A stretch of 64,000 nucleotides of DNA from Heyndrickxia shackletonii (lineage in GTDB: Bacteria > Bacillota > Bacilli > Bacillales > Bacillaceae_C). The stretch is taken from positions 3,105,715 to 3,169,714 of the forward strand of contig NZ_LJJC01000004.1 in the NCBI RefSeq assembly GCF_001420715.1, given 5' to 3'. Positions 54,850 to 63,160 of this stretch are shown piece after piece; within the stretch, counting starts at the first letter, position 1, and the number at the start of each line of letters is the position of its first letter. Position numbers and translations under genes: made by a program. The notes below the pieces were generated by a model, which was not told the DNA's origin, made no database searches, and worked only from the letters and a program-made list of their open reading frames with translations.

Positions 54850-55626
54850 TTATTTTAATATTCCAACTTTCAATCGCCATTTATCCTTTTTTGTTTGACC
54901 TTCGATTGTAATGATTTTACTTCGTCCATATCCACGAGCGGAAATAACATCTCCTTCATCACAAACAAACGAAACTTGTTCCACTTCTTTCCAGTTAACC
55001 TTCACAAGCCCATGTTGAATAAGCGTTTGTGCCTTTTGTCTAGAAATTGGATAAACAGAGGAAAGAATGGCATCCAGTCGCAACGCACTTACCGTAGTGG
55101 ATTGCTCCTTCCACTCTTCGCTGGAAGTAATAATTTGGTTAAGAGGCAACTCTACTAATTGGATTTTGCTTTTTCCAATTTGCTTTAATTCCATCTTAAC
55201 ATAATCTATCATTTCAGAAGGGACAATAAATTGAATTCGGTTATTTTGGACTAATATATCACCGAATTTTTCCCTTTTTAAACCGATTGACATTAAAGAG
55301 CCTAAAACTTGTCTATGGCTTAGTGTTACAAATTTGCTCGGATACACTATTTCCAATAGTGATGTTTGGAAATCATTGTTCTCTGGTATCAGATAATCAG
55401 GATATAATAACATCCTTTTTCTTTCTGCTCCATCATATCCGCCAAATTCACCATATTTTACTTGCGAATGAGTGCCGATGATTGTTTTTACAATATGTAT
55501 CTGCCTAGGATCTAAAAAGTCACTTAGTTTGGATGAATAAGAATCCTCTACAAATTGCTGCCAATTCAAAACTTGGTCGATAAATTCTTTTTCATCTGGT
55601 CTAAAATGTTGATAAATATTACTCAT
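54850..55626 (-). CDS. ylmH: YlmH, S4-domain RNA-binding protein
   Basis: 258-aa protein with a C-terminal S4 domain (RLDAILSSVYPISRQKAQTLIQHGLVKVNW). The B. subtilis homologue binds stalled 50S-peptidyl-tRNA complexes and can take part in RqcH-driven alanine tailing, so it may act with the rqcH product encoded 18 kb away. It lies in the ylmE-sepF-ylmG-ylmH-divIVA cluster. A terminator-like hairpin separates it from ylmG. Confidence 0.93.
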   Translation of the reverse strand: MSNIYQHFRPDEKEFIDQVLNWQQFVEDSYSSKLSDFLDPRQIHIVKTIIGTHSQVKYGEFGGYDGAERKRMLLYPDYLIPENNDFQTSLLEIVYPSKFVTLSHRQVLGSLMSIGLKREKFGDILVQNNRIQFIVPSEMIDYVKMELKQIGKSKIQLVELPLNQIITSSEEWKEQSTTVSALRLDAILSSVYPISRQKAQTLIQHGLVKVNWKEVEQVSFVCDEGDVISARGYGRSKIITIEGQTKKDKWRLKVGILK

Positions 55627-55650
55627 AATAATCCTCTCAATTTCGAAAAT

Positions 55651-55683
55651 AAAAAGGGGTGCCTCAAATCAGCAGCCCTTTTA
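55651..55683 (-). terminator. Possible terminator between ylmG and ylmH
   Basis: Minus-strand AAAAGGGCTGC / GCACCCCTTTT with one mismatch and a 9-nt loop, followed by TATTTTC. It overlaps the ylmG stop codon, so it may attenuate rather than end the cluster. Confidence 0.55.
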
Positions 55684-55941
55684 CATTAACCAACCATGTA
55701 TTTGACCAATTCCTGCACGAGCTAATTGTAAAACAATCAAGGCAACGATTGGTGAGATATCAATCATTCCTAATGGCGGAATAATACGTCTGAATGGTTC
55801 CAAATATGGTTCACAAATACGGGCAAATAAATTTCCTACAGAAGTTTGCTGCGCATTAAACCATGACATAAATATATAAATAATTACTACATATGAATAA
55901 ATGTTTAGAAGCTCAATTAATAGCCAAAATATAAAACTCAT
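55681..55941 (-). CDS. ylmG: YggT family membrane protein YlmG
   Basis: 86-aa integral membrane protein with two hydrophobic helices (about residues 2-24 and 62-80) around the conserved segment SWFNAQQTSVGNLFARICEPYLEPFRRIIPPLG. The family is linked to cell division and thylakoid or nucleoid organisation in other organisms; its role in Bacillus is not defined. It starts 5 bp after the sepF stop. Confidence 0.92.
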   Translation of the reverse strand: MSFIFWLLIELLNIYSYVVIIYIFMSWFNAQQTSVGNLFARICEPYLEPFRRIIPPLGMIDISPIVALIVLQLARAGIGQIHGWLM

Positions 55942-55946
55942 TTATT

Positions 55947-56396
55947 CTAGGACCACCTCGAATCAAAATTAGTATCTTGAATTAACTCTGAAATATTACC
56001 GGATACCTCTACATTATCAGGTGTACATAAAAATATATTACTACCAATGCGCTGTATATCTCCGCCGATAGCATAGACAGTACCGCTCAAAAAATCAATG
56101 ATCCGTTTCGCCTGATCATGCTGAATACGTTGAAGGTTTACCACCACAGATCTGCGATTTTTTAAATGATCTGCGATTTCTTGGGCCTCCGCATATACTC
56201 TTGGTTCAATTAATACTACTTTAGAACCTTTTGTGACGCTTTGCAAACTAACAATGTTTTGCTTTGAAGAAGACTGATTATATCTTGGAGCTGGTTCAGG
56301 CTCATGTTCCACTTCATGTCCCATTTTTTCTTCTTCCATATCATCATATTCATCATCCAGTAAAAAAAATGTTTTAATTTTTGATTTTATACCCAT
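55947..56396 (-). CDS. sepF: Cell division protein SepF
   Basis: FtsZ-binding membrane anchor and septum-shaping protein. The 149-aa sequence has an N-terminal amphipathic helix ([15 protein letters not shown]), an acidic linker and the polymerising SepF core ([32 protein letters not shown], then [17 protein letters not shown]). It lies between ylmE (13 bp) and ylmG (5 bp). Confidence 0.97.
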   Translation of the reverse strand: MGIKSKIKTFFLLDDEYDDMEEEKMGHEVEHEPEPAPRYNQSSSKQNIVSLQSVTKGSKVVLIEPRVYAEAQEIADHLKNRRSVVVNLQRIQHDQAKRIIDFLSGTVYAIGGDIQRIGSNIFLCTPDNVEVSGNISELIQDTNFDSRWS

Positions 56397-56409
56397 TTAC
56401 ATACACCTC

Positions 56410-57096
56410 CTAAAATTCTCTGCCTACTAATGATGTTCCAATTCTTATGAAGGTAGCTCCTTCTTCAACTGCTATTTCATAATCATTCGACATACCCATC
56501 GAAAGCTCTTGGCATGGAGCATAGTCTAGGTTCAATGCTTGTACTTCTTGTTGGAGCTGTTTTAGCCCGCGAAAAGTATTTCGAATGACAGTTTCATCAT
56601 CTGTTAACGGTGCCATCGTCATTAAACCGACGATATATATATGTTCAAAAGATTTTAGTTCTTGAATAAAGTCTAATACAGACGCTGCAGATATTCCATG
56701 CTTGGATTCTTCTTTTGATACATTTACTTGGATAAAACATGGAATACGTTCAGTTGACCTTTTATTGATTTCTCTCGCTAAAGAAATCCGATCAAGTGAA
56801 TGGATATAAGACACCTTATCGATAATATTTTTAACTTTTCGTGATTGTAATGTTCCAATAAAATGCCAGGTTGGTCTATCCCCTAAGGAATTCCATTTTT
56901 CGATTAAGCCTTCATCCCGATTTTCACCGAGGTGAATAATGCCTGCATCAAAAGCCTCTTTTGCCCTTTCAGCAGTTACATATTTTGTTACGGCGATTAT
57001 CTTTACTTCACTGGAATTGCGTCCAGTCCTTTTACAAGCCTGCTCGATATTTTGCCGAATAATTGTTAGATTTTCACTAACCTTCACTTCCATCAT
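56410..57096 (-). CDS. ylmE: YggS/YlmE family PLP-homeostasis protein
   Basis: Pyridoxal-phosphate-binding alanine-racemase-like barrel that keeps free PLP in balance; no enzyme activity is established for the family. The PLP lysine is in IIAVTKYV near residue 34, with [21 protein letters not shown] and [21 protein letters not shown]. Starts at 57096 or 57093 (ATG ATG) or the GTG at 57087 are all possible; the GTG has the best spacing from AAAGGA and the best family alignment. It overlaps pgeF by 20 bp. Confidence 0.93.
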   Translation of the reverse strand: MMEVKVSENLTIIRQNIEQACKRTGRNSSEVKIIAVTKYVTAERAKEAFDAGIIHLGENRDEGLIEKWNSLGDRPTWHFIGTLQSRKVKNIIDKVSYIHSLDRISLAREINKRSTERIPCFIQVNVSKEESKHGISAASVLDFIQELKSFEHIYIVGLMTMAPLTDDETVIRNTFRGLKQLQQEVQALNLDYAPCQELSMGMSNDYEIAVEEGATFIRIGTSLVGREF

Positions 57097-57910
57097 TTCC
57101 TTTCAAGCCAATGAAGCCCAACATTCTTCCTGTATTGCCGCGGTCACGCCGATGAGAATAAAATTCCATGTGATCGCAACTTGTACATAGATTTGTTATA
57201 TAAATATTTTCAGATGAAATGCCTGATTTTTCAAGAATCATTTGGTTTAATTTTCTTAAATTTAATTGATATTGTCCAGAAGAAATTTCATTATAAGGTT
57301 TATTATCTCCTGAAGATAACCATGTATCAACTTCCTTTATTACTCGATTATCGACAACATAACATTTTTCACAAATAGACGGTCCAATTGCCACCATAAT
57401 TTCTGATGGTTCAATCCCTTTTTTATTCCACTCCGCTATCATTTCCTTGGCAATTCCCTTTACGGTACCTTTCCATCCTGCATGTGCAATACCAATCATA
57501 TCATGATTAGCAGCAAAAAAGTAAATTGGAACACAATCTGCGTAACATAAAGTTAAAAGGGTATCCGGTAATCTCGTATATAACCCATCTGTATCTTGCA
57601 TGCTGCTTTCATAGTCTAATGAACCTTTTCCCTGTTGCTCGCTGTTTATTTCTGCAATACGAATTCCATGTGTTTGTTCACAGCCCACCCATTTACCGGT
57701 TGGAAAATGAAGTTTCGCTGCTAAATGCTGTCTATTCTTTCTTACAGTTTCTTGATTGTCCCCAACATGAAATCCACAATTTAAAGTACCATCAAAACCT
57801 TCGCTAAACCCCCCCAGTTTTGTTGTAAATCCAGCGATAATACTAGGGGAAATTTCTGTCCAATTTTTTATATAAAAGTATTCTTTTTCTCGTTTTATAA
57901 ATGGTTCCAA
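57077..57910 (-). CDS. pgeF: Multicopper-like polyphenol oxidase / purine nucleoside phosphorylase (LACC1/YfiH family)
   Basis: YlmD homologue; the family acts on purine nucleosides and, in E. coli YfiH, corrects muropeptide errors (PgeF). The 277-aa protein has the zinc-site residues in [28 protein letters not shown] and [11 protein letters not shown]. The start is TTG at 57910, with GGAG 11 nt upstream; no better ATG is in frame. It overlaps ylmE by 20 bp. Which of the two activities matters here is not clear. Confidence 0.9.
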   Translation of the reverse strand: MEPFIKREKEYFYIKNWTEISPSIIAGFTTKLGGFSEGFDGTLNCGFHVGDNQETVRKNRQHLAAKLHFPTGKWVGCEQTHGIRIAEINSEQQGKGSLDYESSMQDTDGLYTRLPDTLLTLCYADCVPIYFFAANHDMIGIAHAGWKGTVKGIAKEMIAEWNKKGIEPSEIMVAIGPSICEKCYVVDNRVIKEVDTWLSSGDNKPYNEISSGQYQLNLRKLNQMILEKSGISSENIYITNLCTSCDHMEFYSHRRDRGNTGRMLGFIGLKGNDGSEG

Positions 57911-58103
57911 TATCCATTACACTCCATCCATTTATATTTAAGCTGACTGTATCTGTATAGTTTGTTGCTATTTCGTATTTTGTAAAAAACCTTATAAGTT
58001 TAATCTTCTGTGCATTCTTTCTTAAAAGGTTACCATTTCTATACTTGAATTAAAAAAATATAGTTTTATGATTTTAAAAGCAACAAAAAGAAAAAATCCT
58101 TAA

Positions 58104-58132
58104 ATAAAAAAAGAAGGTACTGTTTTACCTTC
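58104..58132 (-). terminator. Intrinsic terminator downstream of ylmC
   Basis: Minus-strand GAAGGTA / TACCTTC with a 6-nt loop and a run of seven T. It separates ylmC from pgeF; the remaining gap (57911-58103) shows nothing else. Confidence 0.8.
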
Positions 58133-58179
58133 ACTTTCCAATAGTGTACCATAGATACGCTGAATGCGCTCGGGTGTTT

Positions 58180-58458
58180 TTAACTTTTTGGCTCTTGAAG
58201 TTGTTGCTGCCCCATATATTTTTGCTCTTTAAATCTTACGAGGATTACATCCTCACCAATTTTTACGATGTTATTCCAGGGAATGACCAATTCTTCTTCT
58301 TTATTAAAAAAGCTTAATAATTTTCCGGTCCCTCCAACTACAATACTTTCAATTTTTCCATTGTCTAAATTAATATCGATATCCGTGATATTCCCTAATT
58401 TGCGTCCGTCTGAAATGCTAACAACATCTTTTATTTGAAAATCAGATATACGAACCAT
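58180..58458 (-). CDS. ylmC: YlmC/YmxH family PRC-barrel sporulation protein
   Basis: 92-aa PRC-barrel protein (MVRISDFQIKDVVSISDGRK, then GNITDIDINLDNGKIESIVV). The family is restricted to spore formers and associated with sporulation, with no proven activity. The ATG at 58458 follows AAGGAGAGG; an upstream start at 58515 would add 19 residues of AT-rich leader and is rejected. It lies between sigG and pgeF as in B. subtilis, although ylmA, which B. subtilis has in between, is absent. Confidence 0.9.
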   Translation of the reverse strand: MVRISDFQIKDVVSISDGRKLGNITDIDINLDNGKIESIVVGGTGKLLSFFNKEEELVIPWNNIVKIGEDVILVRFKEQKYMGQQQLQEPKS

Positions 58459-58527
58459 CGTTATCCTCTCCTTAAAGGCAATTATCCAATTAATATATAT
58501 ATATGCCAAGGACAACAGAATATAATA

Positions 58528-58563
58528 AAAGTAGGGTATCCTGTGTACCAGAATACCCTACTT
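58528..58563. terminator. Terminator between sigG and ylmC
   Basis: Long stem AAAGTAGGGTAT(C)CTG / CAG(A)ATACCCTACTTT with a 5-nt loop and A/T runs on both sides, so it can work in both directions. It stands about 195 bp after the sigG stop and 70 bp before ylmC. Confidence 0.8.
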
Positions 58564-58669
58564 TTTCATTGTTTAGTGCAAGAAGCTTATCGGCTCGTCT
58601 TTCGGATAAGAGCATCAGATAAAATTACATTTCAAATTTTACTTCTGTGAAATTTGATGTGCTAATTAC

Positions 58670-58757
58670 ACTGGCTCGTGAACTACCGAGCAGATTTCCG
58701 TTCGCCCGCCTGCGACTACGAAAACCGTATACTAGAGCTGCGGCGCTACCGCTTTTC
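58670..58757 (+). repeat. Dispersed intergenic repeat, diverged copy F
   Basis: Shares CTCGTGAACTACC, GATTTCC and the right end GGCGCTACCGCTTTTCTT with copies B and D; the middle is strongly changed. It runs up to the sigG stop codon. The rest of the sigG-ylmC gap holds only the terminator. Confidence 0.5.
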
Positions 58758-59534
58758 TTATTGAATATTTTTATTCATGGATTTAATTGCAGCTTTTTCT
58801 AAACGTGATACTTGTGCTTGAGATATCCCAATTTCCTCTGCCACTTCCATTTGTGTTTTACCTTGAAAAAACCTTTTTCGGATAATTAATTTCTCACGGT
58901 CGTTTAATCTTCTCATCCCTTCTTGTAATGCAATTTCTTCAATCCAATTACTGTCCCGATTTCTTTCATCACTTAATTGATCCATTACAAAAATAGGATC
59001 CCCGCCATCATTGTATATCGGTTCAAATAATGAAACTGGATCTTGAATCGCATCAAGGGCAAATACAATTTCCTCATGAGGAACTTCTAACACTTTTGCA
59101 ATTTCCTCTGCAGTTGGTTCCTTTGATGTTTCACTGATTAGCCTCTCCCGTACCTGAAGAGCTTTATAGGCAATATCTCGGAGTGAACGCGAAACGCGGA
59201 TTGGGTTATTATCCCGCAAATACCGGCGTATTTCCCCAATAATCATTGGAACTGCATAAGTAGAGAATCTAACATTTTGACTTAAATCAAAGTTATCAAT
59301 GGATTTCATTAGTCCGATGCAGCCAACCTGAAATAGGTCGTCCACATATTCCCCGCGATTATTAAAACGTTGAATTACACTGAGGACAAGGCGTAAATTT
59401 CCATTAACGAGTTTTTCTCTAGCATACATATCGCCGGCATGCATTTGTTTAAGTAATTCTCTCATTTCCTCATTCTTCAAAACAGGAAGCTTAGATGTGT
59501 CAACACCGCATATTTCTACTTTATTTCGCTTCAA
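58758..59534 (-). CDS. sigG: Sporulation sigma factor SigG (late forespore)
   Basis: Sigma-70 family factor directing late forespore genes. The 258-aa protein has VEICGVDTSKLPVLKNEEM at the N-terminus (SigG-specific), region 2 (GNLRLVLSVIQRFNNRGEYVDDLFQVG) and the region 4 helix-turn-helix (QMEVAEEIGISQAQVSRLEK). I choose the TTG at 59534, 7 nt after AAGGAGGG, matching the known N-terminus and length (about 260); the ATG at 59567 would sit upstream of that site. It follows sigE by 220 bp with a likely sigma-F/G promoter. Confidence 0.97.
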   Translation of the reverse strand: MKRNKVEICGVDTSKLPVLKNEEMRELLKQMHAGDMYAREKLVNGNLRLVLSVIQRFNNRGEYVDDLFQVGCIGLMKSIDNFDLSQNVRFSTYAVPMIIGEIRRYLRDNNPIRVSRSLRDIAYKALQVRERLISETSKEPTAEEIAKVLEVPHEEIVFALDAIQDPVSLFEPIYNDGGDPIFVMDQLSDERNRDSNWIEEIALQEGMRRLNDREKLIIRKRFFQGKTQMEVAEEIGISQAQVSRLEKAAIKSMNKNIQ

Positions 59535-59570
59535 GTCATTTCCCTCCTTGCAGGAGCTGCTGTTCAAAAA

Positions 59571-59600
59571 TAAGTATCTCCTTAGGTGGGAAATTTATGC
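59571..59600 (-). promoter_or_regulatory. Candidate sigma-F/sigma-G promoter of sigG
   Basis: Minus-strand GCATA (59596-59600), 14 bp, then GGAGATACTTA (59571-59581), which fits the forespore -10 pattern GGnnAnAnT. The spacer is about 1 bp shorter than usual. The predicted transcript would start about 30 nt before the TTG start codon. Confidence 0.5.
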
Positions 59601-59754
59601 ACTGTATGAACCCTTACATCTTCCATATATTTGCTTAAAGTGGTTGATTTTTATAGTCTTTACTAGCAAAAAAATTTTTATCTTGATTATTTTAAAGCAC
59701 AATATAGATCATCATTTTTTCCATCGTAGTGCTGTTCAAATAATGTACTCCAAT

Positions 59755-60474
59755 TTAAACCATCTTATTAAATTCTTTACGAAGTCTCTTGATGATTCTT
59801 TTTTCAAGACGGGATATATACGATTGGGAAATACCGAGCATATCCGCTACATCCTTTTGCGTTTTTTCTTCACCGCCCTGTAGTCCGAAGCGAAGTTCCA
59901 TAATTTGCTTTTCACGATCTGTCAGTTGATGAAGAGCATTAAATAAAAGATTCTTATCTACATTTGCTTCCAAATCTTTTGTAATGATATCTTCTTCCGT
60001 TCCTAAAACATCAGATAATAATAATTCATTGCCGTCCCAGTCAATGTTCAAAGGTTCATCAAAGGAAACTTCGGATCTGATTTTATTATTTCTCCTAAGA
60101 TACATAAGAATTTCATTTTCAATGCATCTGGACGCATAAGTTGCTAACTTGATTTTTTTCTCCGGATTAAAAGTATTCACTGCTTTTATTAAGCCGATTG
60201 TACCAATACTAATTAAATCCTCAATGTTTATCCCTGTATTTTCAAATTTGCGTGCTATATAAACAACTAGTCTTAGATTACGCTCAATTAATAAGGATCG
60301 CGCAGCCTTATCTCCGCTTGGAAGCTTTTTAAGAAGAATTTCTTCTTCATCCTTTGTTAATGGCGGAGGGAGTGCTTCACTTCCTCCAATGTAATAAATT
60401 TCGTCCGCCTTTAAGCCTAGTTTGATTAATAATTTATACCACATATAGGACAATTTAATTTTTAGATTTTTCAT
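59755..60474 (-). CDS. sigE: Pro-sigma factor SigE (early mother cell)
   Basis: Mother-cell sigma factor made as an inactive precursor and cleaved by SpoIIGA. The 239-aa protein has the hydrophobic/basic pro-sequence ([20 protein letters not shown]), with the expected cleavage site near DEIYYIGG around residue 28. Region 2 is [22 protein letters not shown] and the region 4 helix-turn-helix is [19 protein letters not shown]. The ATG follows AGGAGGACATCC. It is 68 bp after spoIIGA in the spoIIG operon. Confidence 0.98.
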   Translation of the reverse strand: MKNLKIKLSYMWYKLLIKLGLKADEIYYIGGSEALPPPLTKDEEEILLKKLPSGDKAARSLLIERNLRLVVYIARKFENTGINIEDLISIGTIGLIKAVNTFNPEKKIKLATYASRCIENEILMYLRRNNKIRSEVSFDEPLNIDWDGNELLLSDVLGTEEDIITKDLEANVDKNLLFNALHQLTDREKQIMELRFGLQGGEEKTQKDVADMLGISQSYISRLEKRIIKRLRKEFNKMV

Positions 60475-60542
60475 TGGATGTCCTCCTTCTAAATTGAATG
60501 TTTCGAGAGTATAGTAATATTACAATTATTGAAATTTAAAAA

Positions 60543-61469
60543 TTAGGAAGCGTGCTGAATTGGAATTCCCGTTAACATTTTAGGATGAACAATGCACTGG
60601 AAGATGTCATCACTAGATAACGTTTGGTTTGTAAAGGAAATAAGTGATTTTTGTACATTCCAGCTGCCTTTCTCATTTTGAATATGTAGAGAATCCGGTT
60701 TATAGGCAACAAGTAATTGATGGTTTTTCCCTACGGCTTTAGCAGGGATAAGTCGAATTTTATCGTACCACTCAGAATCTAATTGAATAGAGCCATCCAT
60801 TAGCTTTTCATGATTTTCGGATAACTCAATAATCTCATTAGGCAACTTTTCAAGTAAGGTTTGGGTAGAAACGATCATAACCGGAGCTTTGGAAATCGGA
60901 TCTTGCAATTGGTTACCACTATCGACAAGACCAGGCAATACAATATGTAAACCATTGATGTTTATTTCCACTTCAACGAGTTGATCAAATTGGATTTTGG
61001 TCATTTCAAAGGTAGTAATTCGTTGTTTTGCAAAATACCAGGCAATTGGCAATCCAAAAATAACAAACATCCAGCTTATCGGATCTCCGAATCCTCTTAT
61101 ACTGGCCAGCGAAAAAGCCTTATTCATTTCCAAATCAAAATTTAAAAAGTAATGAACTCCTATCAAAATACCGCCTGTTAAAAAAGTCATAAAGTAAAAG
61201 GTTAATAAGTTGGAAAAGAAAAATTTAAAGCGTTTAAAACCAAATACGGAATAAACCATTATGACAGAGAATCCAAGCTTTACGAGAGGTTTTCCTGCAA
61301 ATTGAGCATATGGTGTAATGCTCATTATGATAAGGATGGAGCCAATCAATCCGCCAATAAATATCCTCCATATTGTTACATGACGTTTTAAAATAATGGC
61401 TGTCAGCCAAAGGAGCATGCTATCTACTAATAAATTCAGTAGCCATACTACATCCATGTAAACGACCAA
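60543..61469 (-). CDS. spoIIGA: Sporulation sigma-E processing peptidase SpoIIGA
   Basis: Membrane aspartic protease at the sporulation septum that processes pro-SigE. The 308-aa protein has five transmembrane helices in the first half (from WLLNLLVDSMLLWL to PISWMFVIFGLPIAWYF) and a C-terminal protease domain with LPGLVDSGNQLQDP holding the catalytic Asp. The TTG at 61469 (MVVYMDVVWLLN) lies 8 nt after AAGGGGGG and aligns with the family; an ATG at 61475 crowds the ribosome site. Cotranscribed with sigE. Confidence 0.96.
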   Translation of the reverse strand: MVVYMDVVWLLNLLVDSMLLWLTAIILKRHVTIWRIFIGGLIGSILIIMSITPYAQFAGKPLVKLGFSVIMVYSVFGFKRFKFFFSNLLTFYFMTFLTGGILIGVHYFLNFDLEMNKAFSLASIRGFGDPISWMFVIFGLPIAWYFAKQRITTFEMTKIQFDQLVEVEININGLHIVLPGLVDSGNQLQDPISKAPVMIVSTQTLLEKLPNEIIELSENHEKLMDGSIQLDSEWYDKIRLIPAKAVGKNHQLLVAYKPDSLHIQNEKGSWNVQKSLISFTNQTLSSDDIFQCIVHPKMLTGIPIQHAS

Positions 61470-61682
61470 TAACATATCCCCCCTTTAATTTTCATATAGA
61501 TGGTATTCCTATAAAATATTGCATTTCGTAACTGTTATAAATTCAAATTTAATTTAACGTCGATGCATCTTTTCTTAAAAATGGATACTTTTCTTTAGTA
61601 GATTGAGAAAATTTATGGCGCTTTCTTTTACAAAAGCAATAAAATTTAAGAAAAGAGCCTCATGTAAAACTATAATACCGAC

Positions 61683-61716
61683 AGTATATCGTACATCCCT
61701 ATTAAAAGTATGTCAT
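61683..61716 (-). promoter_or_regulatory. Candidate spoIIG promoter with 22-bp spacer
   Basis: Minus-strand ATGACA (61711-61716), exactly 22 bp, TATACT (61683-61688). In B. subtilis spoIIG is known for a 22-bp spacer that makes it depend on Spo0A~P. The distance to spoIIGA, about 200 bp, is longer than in B. subtilis. Confidence 0.5.
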
Positions 61717-61741
61717 TTCTTGTAAGTGAAAAAGAAGAACT

Positions 61742-61749
61742 TTTCGAAG
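61742..61749 (+). promoter_or_regulatory. 0A-box-like site (Spo0A)
   Basis: TTTTCGAA differs from the 0A-box TTGTCGAA at one base. It is 26 bp upstream of the candidate spoIIG -35 box. A second TTCGAA lies 12 bp further upstream (61755-61760). Confidence 0.4.
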
Positions 61750-61833
61750 TTTCATTCGAATTTTGTCAGTGATAAATTTTGCGGGAGAAGTAAGGAGAAG
61801 AATATAAAAAATAGGTTAAATCGCCTATTACAA

Positions 61834-61864
61834 CAAAAAACCGGATGAATAGCTCATCCGGTTT
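61834..61864 (-). terminator. Intrinsic terminator downstream of ftsZ
   Basis: Minus-strand perfect 10-bp stem AACCGGATGA / TCATCCGGTT with a 5-nt loop and TTTTG tail, about 22 bp after the ftsZ stop. Confidence 0.88.
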
Positions 61865-61885
61865 CATTGTTGATCTAAGAATTAT

Positions 61886-63019
61886 TTATCTGCGATTTCT
61901 ATTTCTTAGGAATGTTGGGATATCAAGAGTATCTTCAACATGTTGGGTAGTATTGCGAACAGGCTCTTGCTGTATTTCTTCCCGTTTTGGCTCACGTTTT
62001 AAAGGTGGATTATTGGACGGCTTCACTTGGCCAAAACCTTGACGCTGTTGTTTAATTGGAGGAGCTTCCTCATTAAATCCAGTGGCAATGACCGTTACAA
62101 CAATCTCGTCTTTTAAATCCTCATTGATAACAGAACCAAAAATCATGTTCACTTCTTGATCGGATGCTGAGGCTACAATATCTGCTGCCTCTTGAACTTC
62201 ATACAGACTTAGGTTAACCCCTCCTGTAATGTTCATTAGTACCCCTTGTGCTCCATCAATCGATTTTTCAAGAAGCGGAGATGAAATTGCCTTTTTGGCC
62301 GCTTCAGCAGCTCTATTCTCTCCAGTCGCCACACCAATTCCCATTAATGCAGATCCTTTATTAGTCATAATGGTTTTTACGTCGGCAAAGTCAAGGTTAA
62401 TAAGTCCAGGGGTAGCAATTAAATCTGAAATACCTTGAACCCCTTGACGTAATACATTATCAGCCTCACGGAATGCTTCAAGCATCGGTGTACTTTTATC
62501 CACAATTTCCAATAAACGATCATTTGGGATAACAATTAAGGTATCAACCGCTTCTTTCATTGCCGAGATACCGCCTGTAGCTTGTGTTGAACGTTTACGG
62601 CCTTCAAAAGAGAATGGACGAGTAACAACACCCACTGTTAATGCACCAAGATCCTTTGCAATCTGAGCTATTACCGGTGCTGCACCAGTACCTGTACCAC
62701 CACCCATGCCGGCAGTGACGAAAACCATGTCTGCACCTCTTAATGCTTCTTCAATTTGCTCCTTGCTTTCTTCTGCTGCCTTCTTGCCTACCTCAGGATT
62801 TGCGCCAGCACCTAACCCTCTCGTAAGCTTTGCACCAATTTGCATTCTTAATTCTGCTTTTGACAGATTTAATGCTTGGGCATCTGTGTTTACTGCAATA
62901 AATTCTACACCTTGTACATCATTTTCAATCATTCGATTTACGGCGTTATTTCCACCGCCACCTACGCCAATGACTTTTATCGTTGCTAAAGAGTCTAAAT
63001 TCGTATCGAACTCCAACAT
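61886..63019 (-). CDS. ftsZ: Cell division protein FtsZ
   Basis: Tubulin-like GTPase that forms the Z-ring. The 377-aa protein has [12 protein letters not shown], the signature [11 protein letters not shown], the synergy-loop residues [11 protein letters not shown] and the C-terminal peptide [12 protein letters not shown] that binds FtsA and SepF. The ATG at 63019 follows AGGAGGAATTGTC; a longer frame to 63121 would add 34 non-conserved residues and is rejected. It lies 141 bp after ftsA and ends at a strong terminator. Confidence 0.98.
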   Translation of the reverse strand: MLEFDTNLDSLATIKVIGVGGGGNNAVNRMIENDVQGVEFIAVNTDAQALNLSKAELRMQIGAKLTRGLGAGANPEVGKKAAEESKEQIEEALRGADMVFVTAGMGGGTGTGAAPVIAQIAKDLGALTVGVVTRPFSFEGRKRSTQATGGISAMKEAVDTLIVIPNDRLLEIVDKSTPMLEAFREADNVLRQGVQGISDLIATPGLINLDFADVKTIMTNKGSALMGIGVATGENRAAEAAKKAISSPLLEKSIDGAQGVLMNITGGVNLSLYEVQEAADIVASASDQEVNMIFGSVINEDLKDEIVVTVIATGFNEEAPPIKQQRQGFGQVKPSNNPPLKREPKREEIQQEPVRNTTQHVEDTLDIPTFLRNRNRR

Positions 63020-63160
63020 GACAATTCCTCCTAATTCGTCGATATTCCACCAAGACACAATTTCTACTTTGGATTCCCAAAATAAGAAAAAGGAATTGAG
63101 ATGAAGCAAAAAATTCTTCACTCAGGCTTACTTACAAAATAATTACCGTTAAACAACTTA

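Larger units (their letters stand above)
61470..61885. other. spoIIGA-ftsZ intergenic region (416 bp)
   Basis: Holds the ftsZ terminator (61834-61864), a 0A-box-like site (61742-61749), and the candidate spoIIG promoter (61683-61716). About 200 bp of AT-rich leader up to spoIIGA contain no credible reading frame. A second weaker pair, TTGAAT and TATTTT, also 22 bp apart, lies nearer spoIIGA (61514-61547). Confidence 0.5.

Noticed and set aside
58459-58515. 19-residue extension of ylmC
   Set aside because: AT-rich leader containing the AAGGAGAGG ribosome site itself; PRC-barrel family begins at the chosen ATG.
63020-63121. N-terminal extension of ftsZ
   Set aside because: No ribosome site and no family match; AGGAGG directly precedes the ATG at 63019.
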